64,000 nt of DNA from Vespula vulgaris (GCF_905475345.1 NC_066591.1:4974501-5038500), one strand, 5' to 3'; positions 11,021-24,789 are shown, counted from the stretch's first letter. The notes: generated by a model not told the origin, from the letters alone. Numbers and translations are program-made.

Positions 11021-14000
11021 ATGGATACTAATTACAGAGCGAATATCGCCAAGTGGCTACCCCTTCCTGGAGTTGCCCTCGAGAACTGGTTGGCAGACTC
11101 TTCCGTGTTAAACGAGAGGATGAGCAAACTCGCGGAACGTATAGCTTTAATCATCGAGGATGTTGCGAAAGCACAAGCTTGTGATTTCGAGGTAGGAAAC
11201 TATTGCTTTTAATTGCTACAATCGTACCTTTTTTTCTTTTTCCTTCTTTTTCTCTTCCTTTCCTTCTTTCTTTCTTTCTTTCTTTTTTATCGTTTCATAT
11301 CGTTCACATTGTTTCATAATGTAGGGTTTTTTAATTTTTATAAACGATAAAAGATAATGAGATCATCGAATTTCATTGTAAAAATGATAAACGTACGATT
11401 GTAGGTATTTGAGGAGATCATCGACAATCTCGAGGACATAGCGGAAAATTATAAATCATTGTGCAACGCTATGATAGAGACAACGCATCCGATTTACAAA
11501 TACAAAATGCAACACTTCTCTACGATATTAAAACGAAAACACAACGTCGTCGCCAAGTTCACTCGAAATCTTATAAGCGAAATCGTTGATTCGAAAACCG
11601 ACGAGATACTTCGAATCATTTTTAAAATGGTTAATACATATAACAAGATGCTCGATTTGAATCACGATATTTCGGACACGTCTGTTAACGTTTTTTGTAA
11701 TGATTGTCCATCTTTGTTAGAACCTTTAAAGAAGTTTTCCGTAACTCGAATATTACAAGTAAGAATATTTCCAAAGTTCGGTCGACGATTTAATTGTTGG
11801 ATAAAAATAATTAATAAAGTTAATTATCGCAGATATTGGCGAAAAATCGTGCCGAGGAAACGTGTCATGAATTAATCGATTGTCTGTTAGCAAATTATGA
11901 ACCACATACGAAAGAGGATGTTACATTAGCACCTACTGACGTTGACGTTTCCGAAAATTCCAGCATCGAGATTTATCGGTTAGTTTGTTAACGTCTAATG
12001 GTCTCGACCGTTTATGCTATCATTAAAGTTGGAAAGTGAATGAATTAATAATTAAACATGTTATTGCATTACATCCTTTTAGAGCTCTCACGAGACACTT
12101 GACGCCACCAATCGCAAGCGATGCCTCAACGTTTCAACAAACACAACCATCGAATCTCGAGAGTATTCAAGCACTTGTGAATACTCAGAATGAACAAGTT
12201 CTCAGACTTCTCAGCATCGTTCAAGATATTTCGCCACAGTTACTTGGTACCGACGCTTTGAAGATTATCGAAGGTACGATATAACTCTTTTCTTTCGAAA
12301 TAACGATCTTTTTCTATAAAAATAATTTCAGAGAAATAAAAGAGCATCTTCGTTAACTTTTCCCTTCAAGATAAGAGGTCGAAAGTTGCTTATTAGTTAG
12401 TAGTAACTTCAACGAAGAAAATTTTTCGTAATAATGTTAATTATAATAATAATGTTACACCTTAAGAATAGACCTAAGGGAAATTTTAATGAAGAATGCA
12501 AAGATGCACGATTAATACACTCGGTATATCACTTAAAACAAGTAATTTAATTGTCTTGATTAGTTGTAACGACGCTAAAAATAATTTGTATTCAATTTGA
12601 ATGGTTTCAATGAGCAATGTAATTGAAAGAAATATTTTATTTCAATTTCATTTTCTTTAAAATTTTTGTTCGATTTTTTGTATCGTGACAATCACGAAAA
12701 ATAGGCGAACTGTTTTACGTGAAACTCATAACGATTAAAATAAAATTTCTTCGATTCGAACGTAATTCTATCAAATCGTTTACAGGAGAAAAGAGACTAA
12801 AAGGTAGCGCGATAAGAAAAGTAAAAAATTATTATCAAGAAGTAGCTTGGGCAGCTCTATCTGGGATGTTAGATCATGTTGTTCTATGGTGGTCACCGGA
12901 AGCTCTAGCTTCTCATCATAGGCATGGAGCGGAACACCTAAAAAACTGGTTGAGACAATTCATTCAAAAAAATGCGGGTGAGGCACGTAATCACTTTATG
13001 AAATATACGTTCGACGTCGAAGAGTTCGAATAATTCGACAATCAAATTTTAGTTCCGCCGACGGTGAGACCTGCTTTACAAAACTTATGCGATGCTCTCG
13101 GTTATCATGTTACTATCACATCTTGGGACCAATTATTTCGATTAGCGTATACATCTGCCTTCGAATGCCAATCGAGACCTTCTACTACTGAGGTTGGTCT
13201 TCTTTTTTCCTACTCTCTCTTCCTTTCTCTTTAACACTCTTTCTACTTAATACGTTTAACTAGTTTTATTTCTTTTACGTTGTATTTGTTTTTATGTAAT
13301 ACTCTTACTTTATTCGTTAGAAGTGTTATGCATTTAAATCCTTTCTCTTTTTCTCTCCATTTTCCTCTCTCTTTCTCTATTTAATATTAACTGACTCTAT
13401 CTTGTTTGTTTTATTTGTAACTTTAGCTCGATTTGTTAATTGTAGGTATTATGGATATAAAATGAATATGTATATCTATCTATCTCTTGTTTCCTCTTTT
13501 TTTTTCTTTAATAATACACTTCGTAGTAGGTATAGAATTTAAATTTCAAATATCTTGACCATCCCGTCGGATTTAATTATAACCCGTTTAACGATTTCCC
13601 TTTACCCGTTTTCTAGGGCACGGACACGGGTCAAATGTTCGCCGAGCTTTTCCAATTACTGGTAACGCTGAGCAACGAGTGCGAGGTCGGAGGTGAATGG
13701 GTGATCGGCGCGCCGTTAATGGAATTGCCGATTTCAGAACAGATCGTCGTTCTTCACAGGCTCGATCACTCGGTCCACACTGCTAGGCTCTGGGTCATGC
13801 AGGAATCCAAGATGATAGCTCACACTTGGGATTTGGATGTCTTATTTTTAATGGTCAAGGGCGACGTAGTAAATTGTCTCGAGGAACTATCTTACCTCAA
13901 GGTTAAAGCTATTATAATATTATTCGTCAATGTTTACATTATTTTCTCAACAACATTTTCTCTCTGATTCATTTCATCGATACCTTTTTTTTGTTTAACG

Positions 14001-16047
14001 TGTTTATTTTCCTGAGAAATTATTTTCTATCATCAATGTATATTTTTCGTTAATGAAATATTTCTATAATACAGATAATTTTACTGATAATTCTAAAATC
14101 GATAGAAAAGATACTCTTTGCAAATTTTTAAAAAATATAATGTACTAGTAACAGTTATAGGAATTGTCTTTTCTACCACTTTTTTTTACATATCCATAAA
14201 TATCGTCTTTATTTCTCGATTTATTATATATAAAACCATTAATAGAGATTTCGATTTTCTTTCAAATGGATATAAAAACGAACGAATGGGAGTAACGATA
14301 TGTTATGTGATTAAACGGAGAAAAATTATAACTAGTACGATCTAAAGCTTAAAACTAATTGATGAAAATGATTGTATTGATTATAATCGAGTGTAGGTCA
14401 TAACGATGTATAAAAAAAGTAATCTAAAGTTCGTATCTTTGTGAAAAGAATTGTATAGCATTAAAATAGTATCACTGTGAAATATTGTTGAGGAAATCTG
14501 TCGGTTATCAAAAGTATATCAAAAGTACATATATACCTCTCTCGATCTCTTTTATTCTTATCATTAAATAGAATTTTTTTGAGTACATCTACTCTTTTTG
14601 CGAAATCAGATTCGATTGTCGAATTGAATCTCTATCGATTGTAGTTCGCCGATCATTCGAGTGCACTTTCGGAGGATTCCGTTAGCGTTCAAGTGCTCGT
14701 TTGCGTCAAGATGAGAGCGAAAATCGTTTCCGAGGTGAACGCCAACGTGCAGTTGTTGCAGGTAATATCGTGATTTTTCTCATATTTCTTCTTGAAACGA
14801 AAATATTGAACAAATACATGTATACCTATATATCTATATACATTTAAAATGTTACTCTTCGAAATAATTAAATACGATAAAACGAATGTTAATTATAAAA
14901 TGTAACGAAAGATGTTATAATCAACGAAACATTTTTTGTCAAGTTTAATTATTGCGAGATCTTTAAGTCGCTAATTGTTAAGTGATATCGAAAAAATGCT
15001 GCATCCTTTACTTACGTACTGCATATTCGTGAATCGACAGGATGCACCAGCAAAGTGCATAGACATACTCGCCAAAATCTGCCGTGTGGTCAGCCTTGCG
15101 AATTTACACATGTGTTTCCCGCGATCAAATTACTGGAGGAAGAGCAGCGATGTAGCACCTGTGGCAGCAAGTTCTTACGTTGAAACTTATTTCGGTAATG
15201 CATTGGTTTTATACTTATACTTTAAAAACAAAAAAAAAAGGAAAAAAAGCTCAATCAATGTTTGGCAAGAACGTTTGTTTTAGAGAAGGTTTTGTTACCG
15301 GTTCTCGAGGTTATAGAAGATCCTGAGATTTCGAATATGATTTTGAAAATAATGTGCGAGGCCTGGCTCGATTACATTTATTTGCATCGTATCAAATTTA
15401 GGTAAGTTCTTAAATGCGTAAAAAGATCGTAAATGCGAAGAACAGTGAATGAAATCAATCGAAGTTCAAGATCGACATTTATTTATTTATTTATTTTTTT
15501 TAGTGAGTACGGGGCTCTACAATTACTCACCGATTTTGCATACGTATCTACGTGGGTAACAGGATGTCCAATAATTTCGCAGAACGTGAGAAATCATTTA
15601 TTGAAAAACGAAGTATTACGCCGTTGCGAGGGCGTCGGTCGACTTCTTCTTAGGCATCCAGGAGAAGCAATCGCTATGCATAAACGACTTAGTAAGTGTA
15701 TTTTGTCTCTTCGGATAACAATTAAGGATTTCGCGGAGTCGATGTCTTTGTTGAGAATTTCAAAAAAAAAAGAAGGAGAGAGAGAGAGAGAGGAGAGATA
15801 ATAATATACGAGAAAGCATTTCTCAAGTGGCTAGAAAGTAATTAGTCTCCGTCATCTCCATTCACTCTCTCTTTCACGCAACAAGTACAAAAGTATGTTC
15901 GGTGTTTCAGCTCGTAGGACAAATGATAGCGGATCACCGGAATCACCCGGTCTCGAACGGATGCCAGCGGAAATGTATGTCCCGAATCAGGAACAATGGC
16001 TCGAACTTCGAGCACCAAAGCGATACAACTTTTGCTGTACGGAATAA
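11021..16047 (+). CDS. CCDC142: CCDC142-family protein
   Basis: Twelve exons: 11021-11191, 11405-11758, 11833-11978, 12083-12273, 12786-12977, 13053-13192, 13617-13901, 14645-14761, 15041-15194, 15284-15401, 15504-15691, 15911-16047. All phases agree, giving 730 residues, close to the vertebrate protein (about 740-750). The product is soluble and mainly alpha-helical, with no signal peptide or membrane segment. The C-terminal half has the conserved CCDC142 blocks, including AWAALSGMLDHVVLWW, GGEWVIGAPLMELP and, near the end, MYVPNQEQWLELRAP. The molecular function of this family is not established. The start at 11021 is the first ATG leading into the conserved frame. The identification rests on recognition of the C-terminal domain; the N-terminal part is weakly conserved. 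Confidence 0.75.
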
Positions 16048-16209
16048 GTGGAATAAATTCAACGCACTCGACTTTCTTCTTATCTTTTTTCCTCTCGTCT
16101 TCTCATTTTCTTTTCCTTTTTCATGGAAACGGCGTTTTATTTAATCGTTTTTTCGAAATAATTCTTTCCGAGAATTAAAAGGATCATCTCTAATCGGTCT
16201 ATCTTATCA

Positions 16210-16215
16210 AATAAA
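16210..16215 (+). terminator. Poly(A) signal of CCDC142
   Basis: AATAAA about 160 bases after the CCDC142 stop. The following 16216-17500 is AT-rich with no gene recognised; it includes a perfect 14-base palindrome TCGACGATCGTCGA at 16381-16394 of unknown meaning. Confidence 0.45.
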
Positions 16216-17559
16216 TTAATGGTGGATTTATCAAGAAACTGGCGGATTCTATATTACTACAATTCAATTCGTGGTTTGTACTTACATTCCCGTTGAAGCC
16301 AACTAAACGAGAGAAGCCTCTTCATGTATGGCTGCGATGTATCACCTTACGCTTCGTGTCGAGGAATGAAACGTTCTTACTCGACGATCGTCGACCTTTG
16401 TCTCGTATTATATATATTTTGTTAAACTTCTATGTTGTTATTAGTTTTTATTTTCTTACGTTGTCTTCTTATGTTGTATGTTTGGCTCGGTGTCCTTTTT
16501 AATGTCAATATGAACGTAAGATCGAATAACAAATGAGGGAAAAAAATATGTGTATTTATATTACGAGCAACGAAGAATAGAATTGGTTTCAATAATAAAA
16601 ACGTTTTATTATTGTATCCATAACATTTGTATAACATTTAAGTATGTATATTTTAATTTACACTGCGTTCAATGGATTCTTAGAATACACAATATTTAAA
16701 ATTGATTAAAATTAAATTGTACAAATATTTCTTATCTATTTATTACAGTTTGATAAGTAAATAGATATTTACTTAATAATTTAATTAATAACTCAATATC
16801 TGGATTTATTGATTTTTTATTTCAATTATTGATTACTTTAGAAAAAAAACAATTATTATTTTGTCAATATTTTTTAGATTGATAGATATTATTGGTGACC
16901 CATCGAAACGATGATTTATCGAAATCGTACGAGACGATATTTTACTTCGTGTTAGAATTGCCTTCGTATCGATTAATACCACAAAATAAAAATACGTAGA
17001 CTCGACTCATGTTACATTCTCAGTTCCTTGATTCGCGACTGACCTTATGTAACACAACCAGTCTGTCATACTTCCATAGGTGTAAACACATACATATACA
17101 TATGCATACAATTACGATGGTGTCCCGTCGAAGCGTTCAACGTTCTGACTCATTTTCTCAATCTCTGTTTTCTTACGAAGACGTATTTCGCAGATTCAAT
17201 CTTCTTTTTTTGCTTCTAATTTTTTTTTCTATTTTCCTCTAATCGTTTGAATCCTATTTTCTCAATTTATTATTACTCTAAAAAATCAATAAAATATATT
17301 GCTAAAAATTGTTCATGATCATTGACACAATAACATTATGAAATATTGGCTTGATTTATAGATAAGTACTATCTTATTCTAATAAATTTTTTATTCGTTG
17401 AATCAATTCAATATTTTCAATAACATATTGGACGTAAGAAAAGAAGAGTCTTAATGAATATTAAAGCAGAAACAAAAAGAAACAGATGCAGTTTCGTAGA
17501 TATAACATATATACATAAGTACATATGTATGTATAAAAGCACTCTTGGATCGACTACCC

Positions 17560-18032
17560 CTCTTGAAACCTTTTTACTTCTATAGGATAGTACAATCTTG
17601 TGGTAAGACGAACCGCGCCGCGGGAGGAGAGTAGACGAGAGACAAGGGAGAGAGCGTTGGTAGTGGCGAGTGTTAGCGTTACCATCGTCATCGTCGTCCT
17701 CTAACGCAGTCTCTTCGTTCATCGGTCGACGTATGTACATACGATCAAGTAAAAAGTTTCGGTCAAATATCGTCTTGTTTACAAAAAAAGTCTTTAGACA
17801 TAGTTCTTCCCCTTTCTTTCTTTCTCTTTATTTTTTTCTTCCTTTTATATTTTCCTTTTTATTACCTCGTGAACGTGCGCGCTACGCGCGCACGGCAAAG
17901 CATGCGTGTCACCGAAAGAACTTCGTTGACCAGACCAACAGATTCGCCCGATTATGTTGAGTTTGCAAGTCTCTTGAGGACGAGGAGAGCTCGAATACGA
18001 AACTTTCAATGCTGTATCTGCGCAAGTCTCAT
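17560..18032 (+). promoter_or_regulatory. Possible promoter and non-coding first exon of the peroxidase gene
   Basis: This stretch has clearly higher GC and CpG content than its surroundings and contains an inverted repeat GTGCGCGC-TAC-GCGCGCAC at 17875-17893. A strong donor GTAAGT begins at 18033, and an acceptor-like GTGCAG ends at 18992, eight bases before the peroxidase ATG. Together they suggest a non-coding exon here and a ~960-base 5' UTR intron. No transcript evidence is available. Confidence 0.3.
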
Positions 18033-19000
18033 GTAAGTCTACTCTTTATGTAATGTCTCGAGAAAATAAAAAAGAAGAATAAAAAAACGAGACGCAAGCC
18101 AGATCATTTAGGATCGTTGATATCAGTTTATTAACGAGGTGAAACATTTTCTTCTCATGTATATAACGATGTCGACAACGTTTTCGAAAATTACATGTTA
18201 CGATCGCTTTCCCGTCCGTTAAATCGCTTAATATTCGCGTTACGGATACTAGATGATAATCCACGCAACGCGTTGCTTTACACTATGATCATTAACTTCT
18301 GGATGATCTGTTTACGGGCTCTTAATTTGATTTATGAGACGGTCTGCTTGAATTCTCTCAACACTTTGGGAATGCACCGAGTCGCGGATAGCGCACACGT
18401 TCTCATAATTAAATACCTTTACTTAATTACATGACAATGTAACGAAGGTGGATAGGTAACTACTACTACAGCTAGAAAAGAATTTCGAACGATTTCTCGA
18501 TTTTCAGAGGAACAGAAACGAGCTACGGAATTAAAAGAAAAGTACTTGTTCCATCGTTAATTATTTTGTGCCTCCCTTCGTTTTTTTTTCTTTTATCGTC
18601 GTACCGCATCTATTCTCGTTATCCTTCGTTTACCAAACCCGTTCGTTACACAAGTTCGTTATATGAATTTATAAGAAGGCTGTGCGCGCGCGCGCATGTG
18701 ACAAATAGTATCATATACAAATAAATATCTCTGTGACATTGATTTCTTTTTTTTTATATTTTTTATTTTCTATTTCTAAGAAAAGATAAATTTTCGCGAG
18801 TTTTAAATGATTGCAAATCCGCAGAGAAACGTCTGTCATATATTTGAACAAAACAAAAAAAAGAATTACATTTATATCTGCTTTACCCGTCTGGTATAAG
18901 CAGTTGCTACTTACGTAAATTCACAAGTCACCTCGAAGCCTATCGACAATCGCAAATCGTTTTAGTTTACCTGTTGCCGCGTTAACGTGCAGAAGGAAAG

Positions 19001-19753
19001 ATGTCCGATTCGGAGAAGATTCCTTTGGCCTATGCCGCGGATCCGCAAACATATTACGTGAACGACGCCTACCAATTTTATTCGCGTAGAAGAAGAGTGG
19101 AACAACAAATGCAATGCCTTACCTTCATCGTTTCTCTGTGAGTTCGATCGATCAAATACCTTTTCCGTACAATTTCACAATTTCTCGGATATCTTTGAGA
19201 ATTTTAGTCGAATTGAACGATCGAAATGATGTAAAAAAAAAAAAGAAAAAAAAATGCATATTTTATTACGAATCTTGAACTTTTGAAATATTTCGAAAAA
19301 CTTTTATCGTTTTGCAAAAATTCGATGTTATGCGATCGTTCATTTTGACCGGAACGCTTTGTTGTTTTCGGATGATAATAATTAATCGAACAGAGACCGG
19401 GAAATAGTCGAGAGCTTTGATTTAAAATGCATGTGTGATAATTAAAGCACGAACATAGTAGGTATATGACATTACGTTTATTACATGCCGTTAATATATT
19501 GGTATTCCATATATCAAATTTGTTGCGTATCAAAGTTCGCGTTTCACCGTCCGGAATATAGACGATATAATTCTAAAATGGCGTCGATTTTGTGCAGCTT
19601 AAATGGACACATGAATATAGTACAGTACATAGTAATAATATATTATATTCAACGCATAACCTGGCATTGTATTTTAAGCGTAGGTCGATTCACGTTACGT
19701 GACGTCAACCTTGATTACACGTGTAATCGAACGGCGAACGGGTACTACGCCGT

Positions 19754-19810
<57 letters not shown>

Positions 19811-20087
19811 TGTTCTCTGTTAATTGCAATTAAGCGTACTTCAACACTTTGAGTTCCAATCGATTTGCATAACGTAAGGATAACGTCACCCTCGATCATT
19901 GATTACATAACGACAACGTCCTGCTGAGTATAATTGGAGCAAATCCGAAGACTAAGAACTCTCGACTGGACTTGAATCGAGAAAATCTGTAATTACCGAA
20001 TAAATTTCGCGATTTCGATCGGAGTTTTTTTTTTATTATAGCAAACAAGAATAAGGGAGAAAGAAAATGAGAGAGACAGAAAGAGAG

Positions 20088-20141
<54 letters not shown>

Positions 20142-23100
20142 AAGCGAGCGAACTTTAAATGAAAATATTTTTTTTTATCCAACTTCGATGCATCGAATGA
20201 AAAAAAAATCGAGTAAGAGAAAAAAGGTATTAAATTAAGGGATGCGAGAAATCATGGTTCCTTAATTATTTTATTACCGATTAATCATTCGTCAAATTTT
20301 TCAGAGCAATATTCACGATAGCATTGATCGTTACGATCAGTTATTCCGTGAGTCAAAGTAATCAAACAGGAGATAAAACATCTAATAAGACATCTTCGAG
20401 TACCGATTCATCTGGAACGGACGATGTTGCTACTTTACAATTGGGCCTAACTACGGGATTCGATTCACACACTTTCTTCAGTACTACCAGTGCGAGTCAT
20501 TTCGTTTATGGAGAAGATGGAAACGTTGACTTTTCGCCAATGCAGAATCTGACGGATACAGAATTGAAGGAAGCCCTTTCGGCTGGTCAACAGGCTGTAC
20601 AATTGAGAGTATCTGCTGATACTGCAGCATTATCTTCGCCTTTACCATCGCCGTCGCCAGAATCGAGACATCAATGGGCAGTCAGCACGAGTGTCAACGT
20701 CGGTGGTTTAGCTTTAGCTGCCATTGGCGAGATAGCCGCTACAAAGAGAATCGAAAGCGCGAGATCATTTTCAGGCAAACCATCGGCGATCGGTTGCTTC
20801 TTCGACGGTGGCTGGGCACCGAAAGGTGTCTGCAGAGAATTTCTGAATGTGAATTGCACCATTGGCAAATACAGAAATTACGACGGGTCCTGCAATCGCC
20901 CGAAGCAATGGGGTTCGGCTTTGATGCCGTTTAGAAGAATCCTGCCAGCAGATTACGCTGACAGAATCGATTCACCTCGAAGAGCACGTTCCGGAAATGA
21001 GTTACCCTCGGCAAGAGAGGTTAGTCTGAAGGTTCACAAGCCGTCGCCTAGTTCGAATCCTTCGTTCACCGTAATGTTAGCCGTGTTCGGTCAGTTTCTC
21101 GATCACGATATCACAGCCACGGCGATCAGTCAGGGCGTCAACGGTAGTTCCATCTCGTGTTGTCCACCTTCCATCGGCCATCCAGAATGTTTTCCCGTTC
21201 CCGTGGGATCGGGCGATCCAGTTTATGACATTACTGGGAAAACCTGCATGGAGTTCGTTCGATCGGCACCGGCTCCTCAGTGTAAAATTGGACCAAGAGA
21301 ACAGCTTAATCAGGTGAACCTATTTATTCTCTTTTCTCTTATTCGTTGATTTTACATCAGATGTGTAAAATAGTGAATCGATCCATTTTTAGGTGACCGC
21401 TTTTATCGACGGCTCGGCAATATACGGATCGGACTCCCAAACCGCACACGATCTGCGAGAATTTTCTGGTGGACGATTAAGAATGCAAATAACGCCGGAC
21501 AACAGAACTCTTCTACCGGCTAGTTTAAATCCCAATGACGGATGTAATAGAGAAGATGAACGTCTAAGGGGACGTTATTGTTTCCTCGCAGGGGATCCGA
21601 GAGCGAACGAGAATTTGCACTTGACGACTATGCATTTGATATGGGCAAGACAACACAATAAAATTGCCGATGGATTGGCCAAGGTCAATCCGACTTGGTC
21701 GGACGAAAAGATCTATCAGGAAGCTCGTCGTATAATCGGCGCTCAACTTCAGCATATTACCTACGAAGAATTCGTTCCAATTATATTAGGTGAACAGGAA
21801 ACCAACCTTCGGAATTTGAGACCTTTGACTTCGGGTTATAGAGAATGGAGCGAAAATCCCGATGATCCGACCAATGACCCTACTATAGCCAACAGCTTTG
21901 CTGCAGCGGCTTTTAGATTCGCTCATACTCTTCTGCCCGGATTGATGATGATGACGGACGCCCAAAAAGGCACTTCATCGTATATCGAACTTCACAGAAT
22001 GCTTTTCAATCCTTATAGTCTATATTCGAGCGATGGCATTAGTAACTCGGTAATTTCGGCTACTAGGAATGTCATTCAAAGAACTTCAATTCACGTCACA
22101 TCGCAATTAACGAGACATCTTTTCGAGGATCCGATTAACAACGTTTCAGTACCTTGCGGTCTCGATCTCGTATCGTTGAATATTCAACGTGGAAGGGATC
22201 ACGGACTACCTGGTTATACTAAATGGAGAGAATATTGTAATTTGGGGAAACCCGAATCGTTCAGTGATCTGATCGATCACATGGATCCTGAAGCCCTCGA
22301 TGCGATATCAAAGCTATACGAATCCGTTTACGATATTGATCTATATACGGGTGCATTGGCGGAAATACCGAAAACCGGTGGCATCGTTGGACCCACTTTC
22401 ACGTGTTTAATTGCTGATCAGTTCGTTAGATTGCAGAAAGGAGATCGTTATTGGTACGAAATGCCTGATCAGTCACATTCCTTTACGGAAGGTAAACTAT
22501 TGTTTTAATTATTTGTTTTATACTTTAGTAAAACTTCTAATTAATTCTTTAAATTGTATTTTATTAAATGTTTTAAATTTTAATATTATGGATTTCAGAA
22601 CAATTGCAAGAATTACGTAAGAGTTCCCTAGCGAGATTGTTGTGCGACTGTTCCGACGAAGTAACGCAAATTCAATTGAAAGTTATGCGATCGATCGGTG
22701 CCGATAATCCAGTGATATCCTGCGAAGATATACCGCAATTGTCTCTTGAATTTTGGAAAGAAGGTCGTCTAAAGGTACCGATTTTAAAGGCAGCTCCGTT
22801 CGCGGTGGATTGGTTAAATTTCAAGAAGACTTTGAACGATACGATTCAAGAAATAGTGACATTTATTAATGACACCAGAACCGATCTACCACCGGCTAGT
22901 CCCGATTGGTTTGCTTTTGGTAACGAACTGAACAATACATTTTCGGAGATAAGGAACCAGCTTAACGGATTACATCCGAAAAAGAATCCAGTGGAAATGA
23001 TGTCTTACAACGACGAGAATTTTACTTTAGGAGCTGCCCCTGGAACAGCCATGTTCAACGATTGGATAAATTTCAAAATCGAACTCATCAAGACGTTGAA

Positions 23101-24721
23101 CGATACCATTGGAGGATTTGGAGGTATTCCACCGATTACCGCCGATTGGATAGGCTTGAAAACGAAGATCAAGAATCAGACGTCCGATTTGATATCTCAA
23201 ATTATTTCTACAAAAATGGATCTCTTTTCTAACGTTCCAATGAAAAATAAAACGGCTGAGATGGCTAATGCAGGTAAAGAGAGTATCGCTGCAATTTTTG
23301 ATTGGAAAAATTTCAAAGGTAACATAATTAATTCTCTCGACGATGCTATTATGAATATTGCTACTAATATGCCTGGACCTGGCGATCCAGCTTGGGCCAC
23401 ATTCGGAGATGACATTAAAGCTCATTTCAATGCTCTTCGCGATAAGATTATCGCCGACACATCGACTATACCAACTGAGTTAGCTGCAGGATCAGAGAAT
23501 TCGCTAACCGACTGGATATCCATTAAAAGCGATATCTTAAATACGGTGTCGAATACCGTACAGAACATAGAAGACGGTATGCCACCTCCTGGTAATCCCA
23601 TAGCCTGGTTAGCTTATAGAGATAAAATCATGAAAAGTTTTGCCATGTTCAACAGTAAATTTCCTACGAAAAATAAAACATTTTTAAAGAATCCATCTCC
23701 TTATACAAACGTGCCGTTTGAAGGTGCACTAGCTGATATTCCGGGCAAATCGAAAGGCAATCCTATGACACTGCAACTCATGAACTTAACAAACGATTGG
23801 TTTGACTTTCGAAATAAAATAAACGCATCTATTGCACAGGCAATCGCATATATTAAAAGCGAAAATCTAACGACGGTAGATCCTGTTGGTTGGATCATCT
23901 TTGGCAACACTTTCAAGAGCAAATTTGCAGAGTTGAAAGACGAAATTGCTGGTATAAAAGCCGAATGGGCTGATTTCTTTAGCATGGGTGGAAACAGTAC
24001 CGTTAACTCACCTACGCTTAATTTCAAAGAAACCACCAAGGCTGGGGAAGCCTCGTTACTCTCCGTCAAAGCTGCTACTTTTACAAAGCCAAAGGTCTGG
24101 CCACCAACGATCATTCCAGCAGCCGACTGGATAACTTTTAAAAACGATATTAACGACACGATAATGAATTTTTTAAACACCGTTAATACAACGAACGCTG
24201 GTTGGGCTAGTATCGGTGACACTTATACGAAATCATTCGATGATTTGAAAAATGAAATCGTAGCTTTGAAAGGATTAATCACGACAAATACTACGAATTC
24301 TATAGCTGCCGCTGATTGGAGCAAATTTCACACACAGTTGAACACCACTGTGGACGATCTTATTCAAAATCTGAAGAACCAAACACAGGCAAACATTATG
24401 GAGATAATAAAGATATTGTTCGACGCTAAAGATAAATTCTCTATTCTCGAGCCACCGGTTTTGCCTTTGGCTATTTTCGAAACAGATAATTGGGCTTCGT
24501 ATTTTGTTGATCTTAACAAAACAGTCGACAACGCTTTGAAGAATATTGGTGATTTAAAGCGTCCCGCGGCGATAGTCAAAGCAGACGAGCCCGCCTCATC
24601 ATCTTCTAATATCATCAAAGTTTCAAGTTTCACGAGTTGCCTAAGTTTCGTTATTGTCTTTAGCCTGTTCAATCTTATCTCATCTTATACGTTTCATACT
24701 AAAATAGAGAGATACGAATAA
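19001..24721 (+). CDS. Membrane-anchored animal haem peroxidase with C-terminal repeat extension
   Basis: Four exons: 19001-19137, 20305-21313, 21393-22491, 22599-24721; phases agree, 1455 residues. Residues about 39-59 form a hydrophobic segment after RRRR (29-32), with no cleavable signal, predicting a type II anchor with the enzyme outside or in the lumen. The peroxidase domain spans about 170-790. Visible family residues: distal His (about 313, in GQFLDHDIT), proximal His (about 560, in FRFAHTLLPG), and the QRGRDHGLPGYTKWREYC block, so it looks catalytically competent (H2O2-dependent oxidation). The last 600 residues, all in one exon, are about eight diverged W-containing repeats with many N-glycosylation sequons, ending in a hydrophobic C-terminus (GPI signal or second membrane segment). 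Insect membrane-anchored peroxidases of the cardinal or chorion-peroxidase type are possible relatives; I cannot assign orthology. Confidence 0.9.
19758..19812. repeat. (CT)n microsatellite in peroxidase intron 1
   Basis: About 50 bases of CT dinucleotides, inside the 1.17 kb intron 19138-20304. Confidence 0.9.
20085..20139. repeat. (GA)n microsatellite in peroxidase intron 1
   Basis: About 50 bases of GA dinucleotides in the same intron as the CT run at 19758-19812. The two are reverse complements 330 bases apart, so the pre-mRNA could form a long stem. Confidence 0.9.
22808..24550 (+). repeat. Eight diverged W-containing protein repeats in the peroxidase C-terminal half
   Basis: Each unit starts with DW followed by a pattern like DW-x2-F-K-x3-N-x-[ST]-I. 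Units 1-6 also contain a second tryptophan block (for example PDWFAFGNEL, PAWATFGDDI, AGWASIGDTY). Unit starts (the D codon) are 22808, 23060, 23300, 23510, 23795, 24125, 24314 and 24485, spaced 57-110 residues apart. Linkers are rich in Pro, Thr, Asn and Gly. The segments look like amphipathic helices. I know of no named domain with this pattern. Confidence 0.75.
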
Positions 24722-24752
24722 TTACTAGGTTTTAATAAGATCATTCAATGAG

Positions 24753-24758
24753 TTTATT
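24753..24758 (-). terminator. Poly(A) signal of DNAH2
   Basis: AATAAA on the minus strand about 160 bases after the DNAH2 stop (24921-24923). Confidence 0.45.
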
Positions 24759-24789
24759 ACTTTTTTATATAAACGTATTCTTACAAACT

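Noticed and set aside
10831..11031. Acidic open frame overlapping the CCDC142 start
   Set aside because: No upstream ATG in that frame, low-complexity Glu/Arg run, and a different frame from the conserved protein; probably 5' UTR.
23027..24672. Antisense open frames of 70-170 codons opposite peroxidase exon 4
   Set aside because: Shadows of the well-supported sense exon; no splice or family support.
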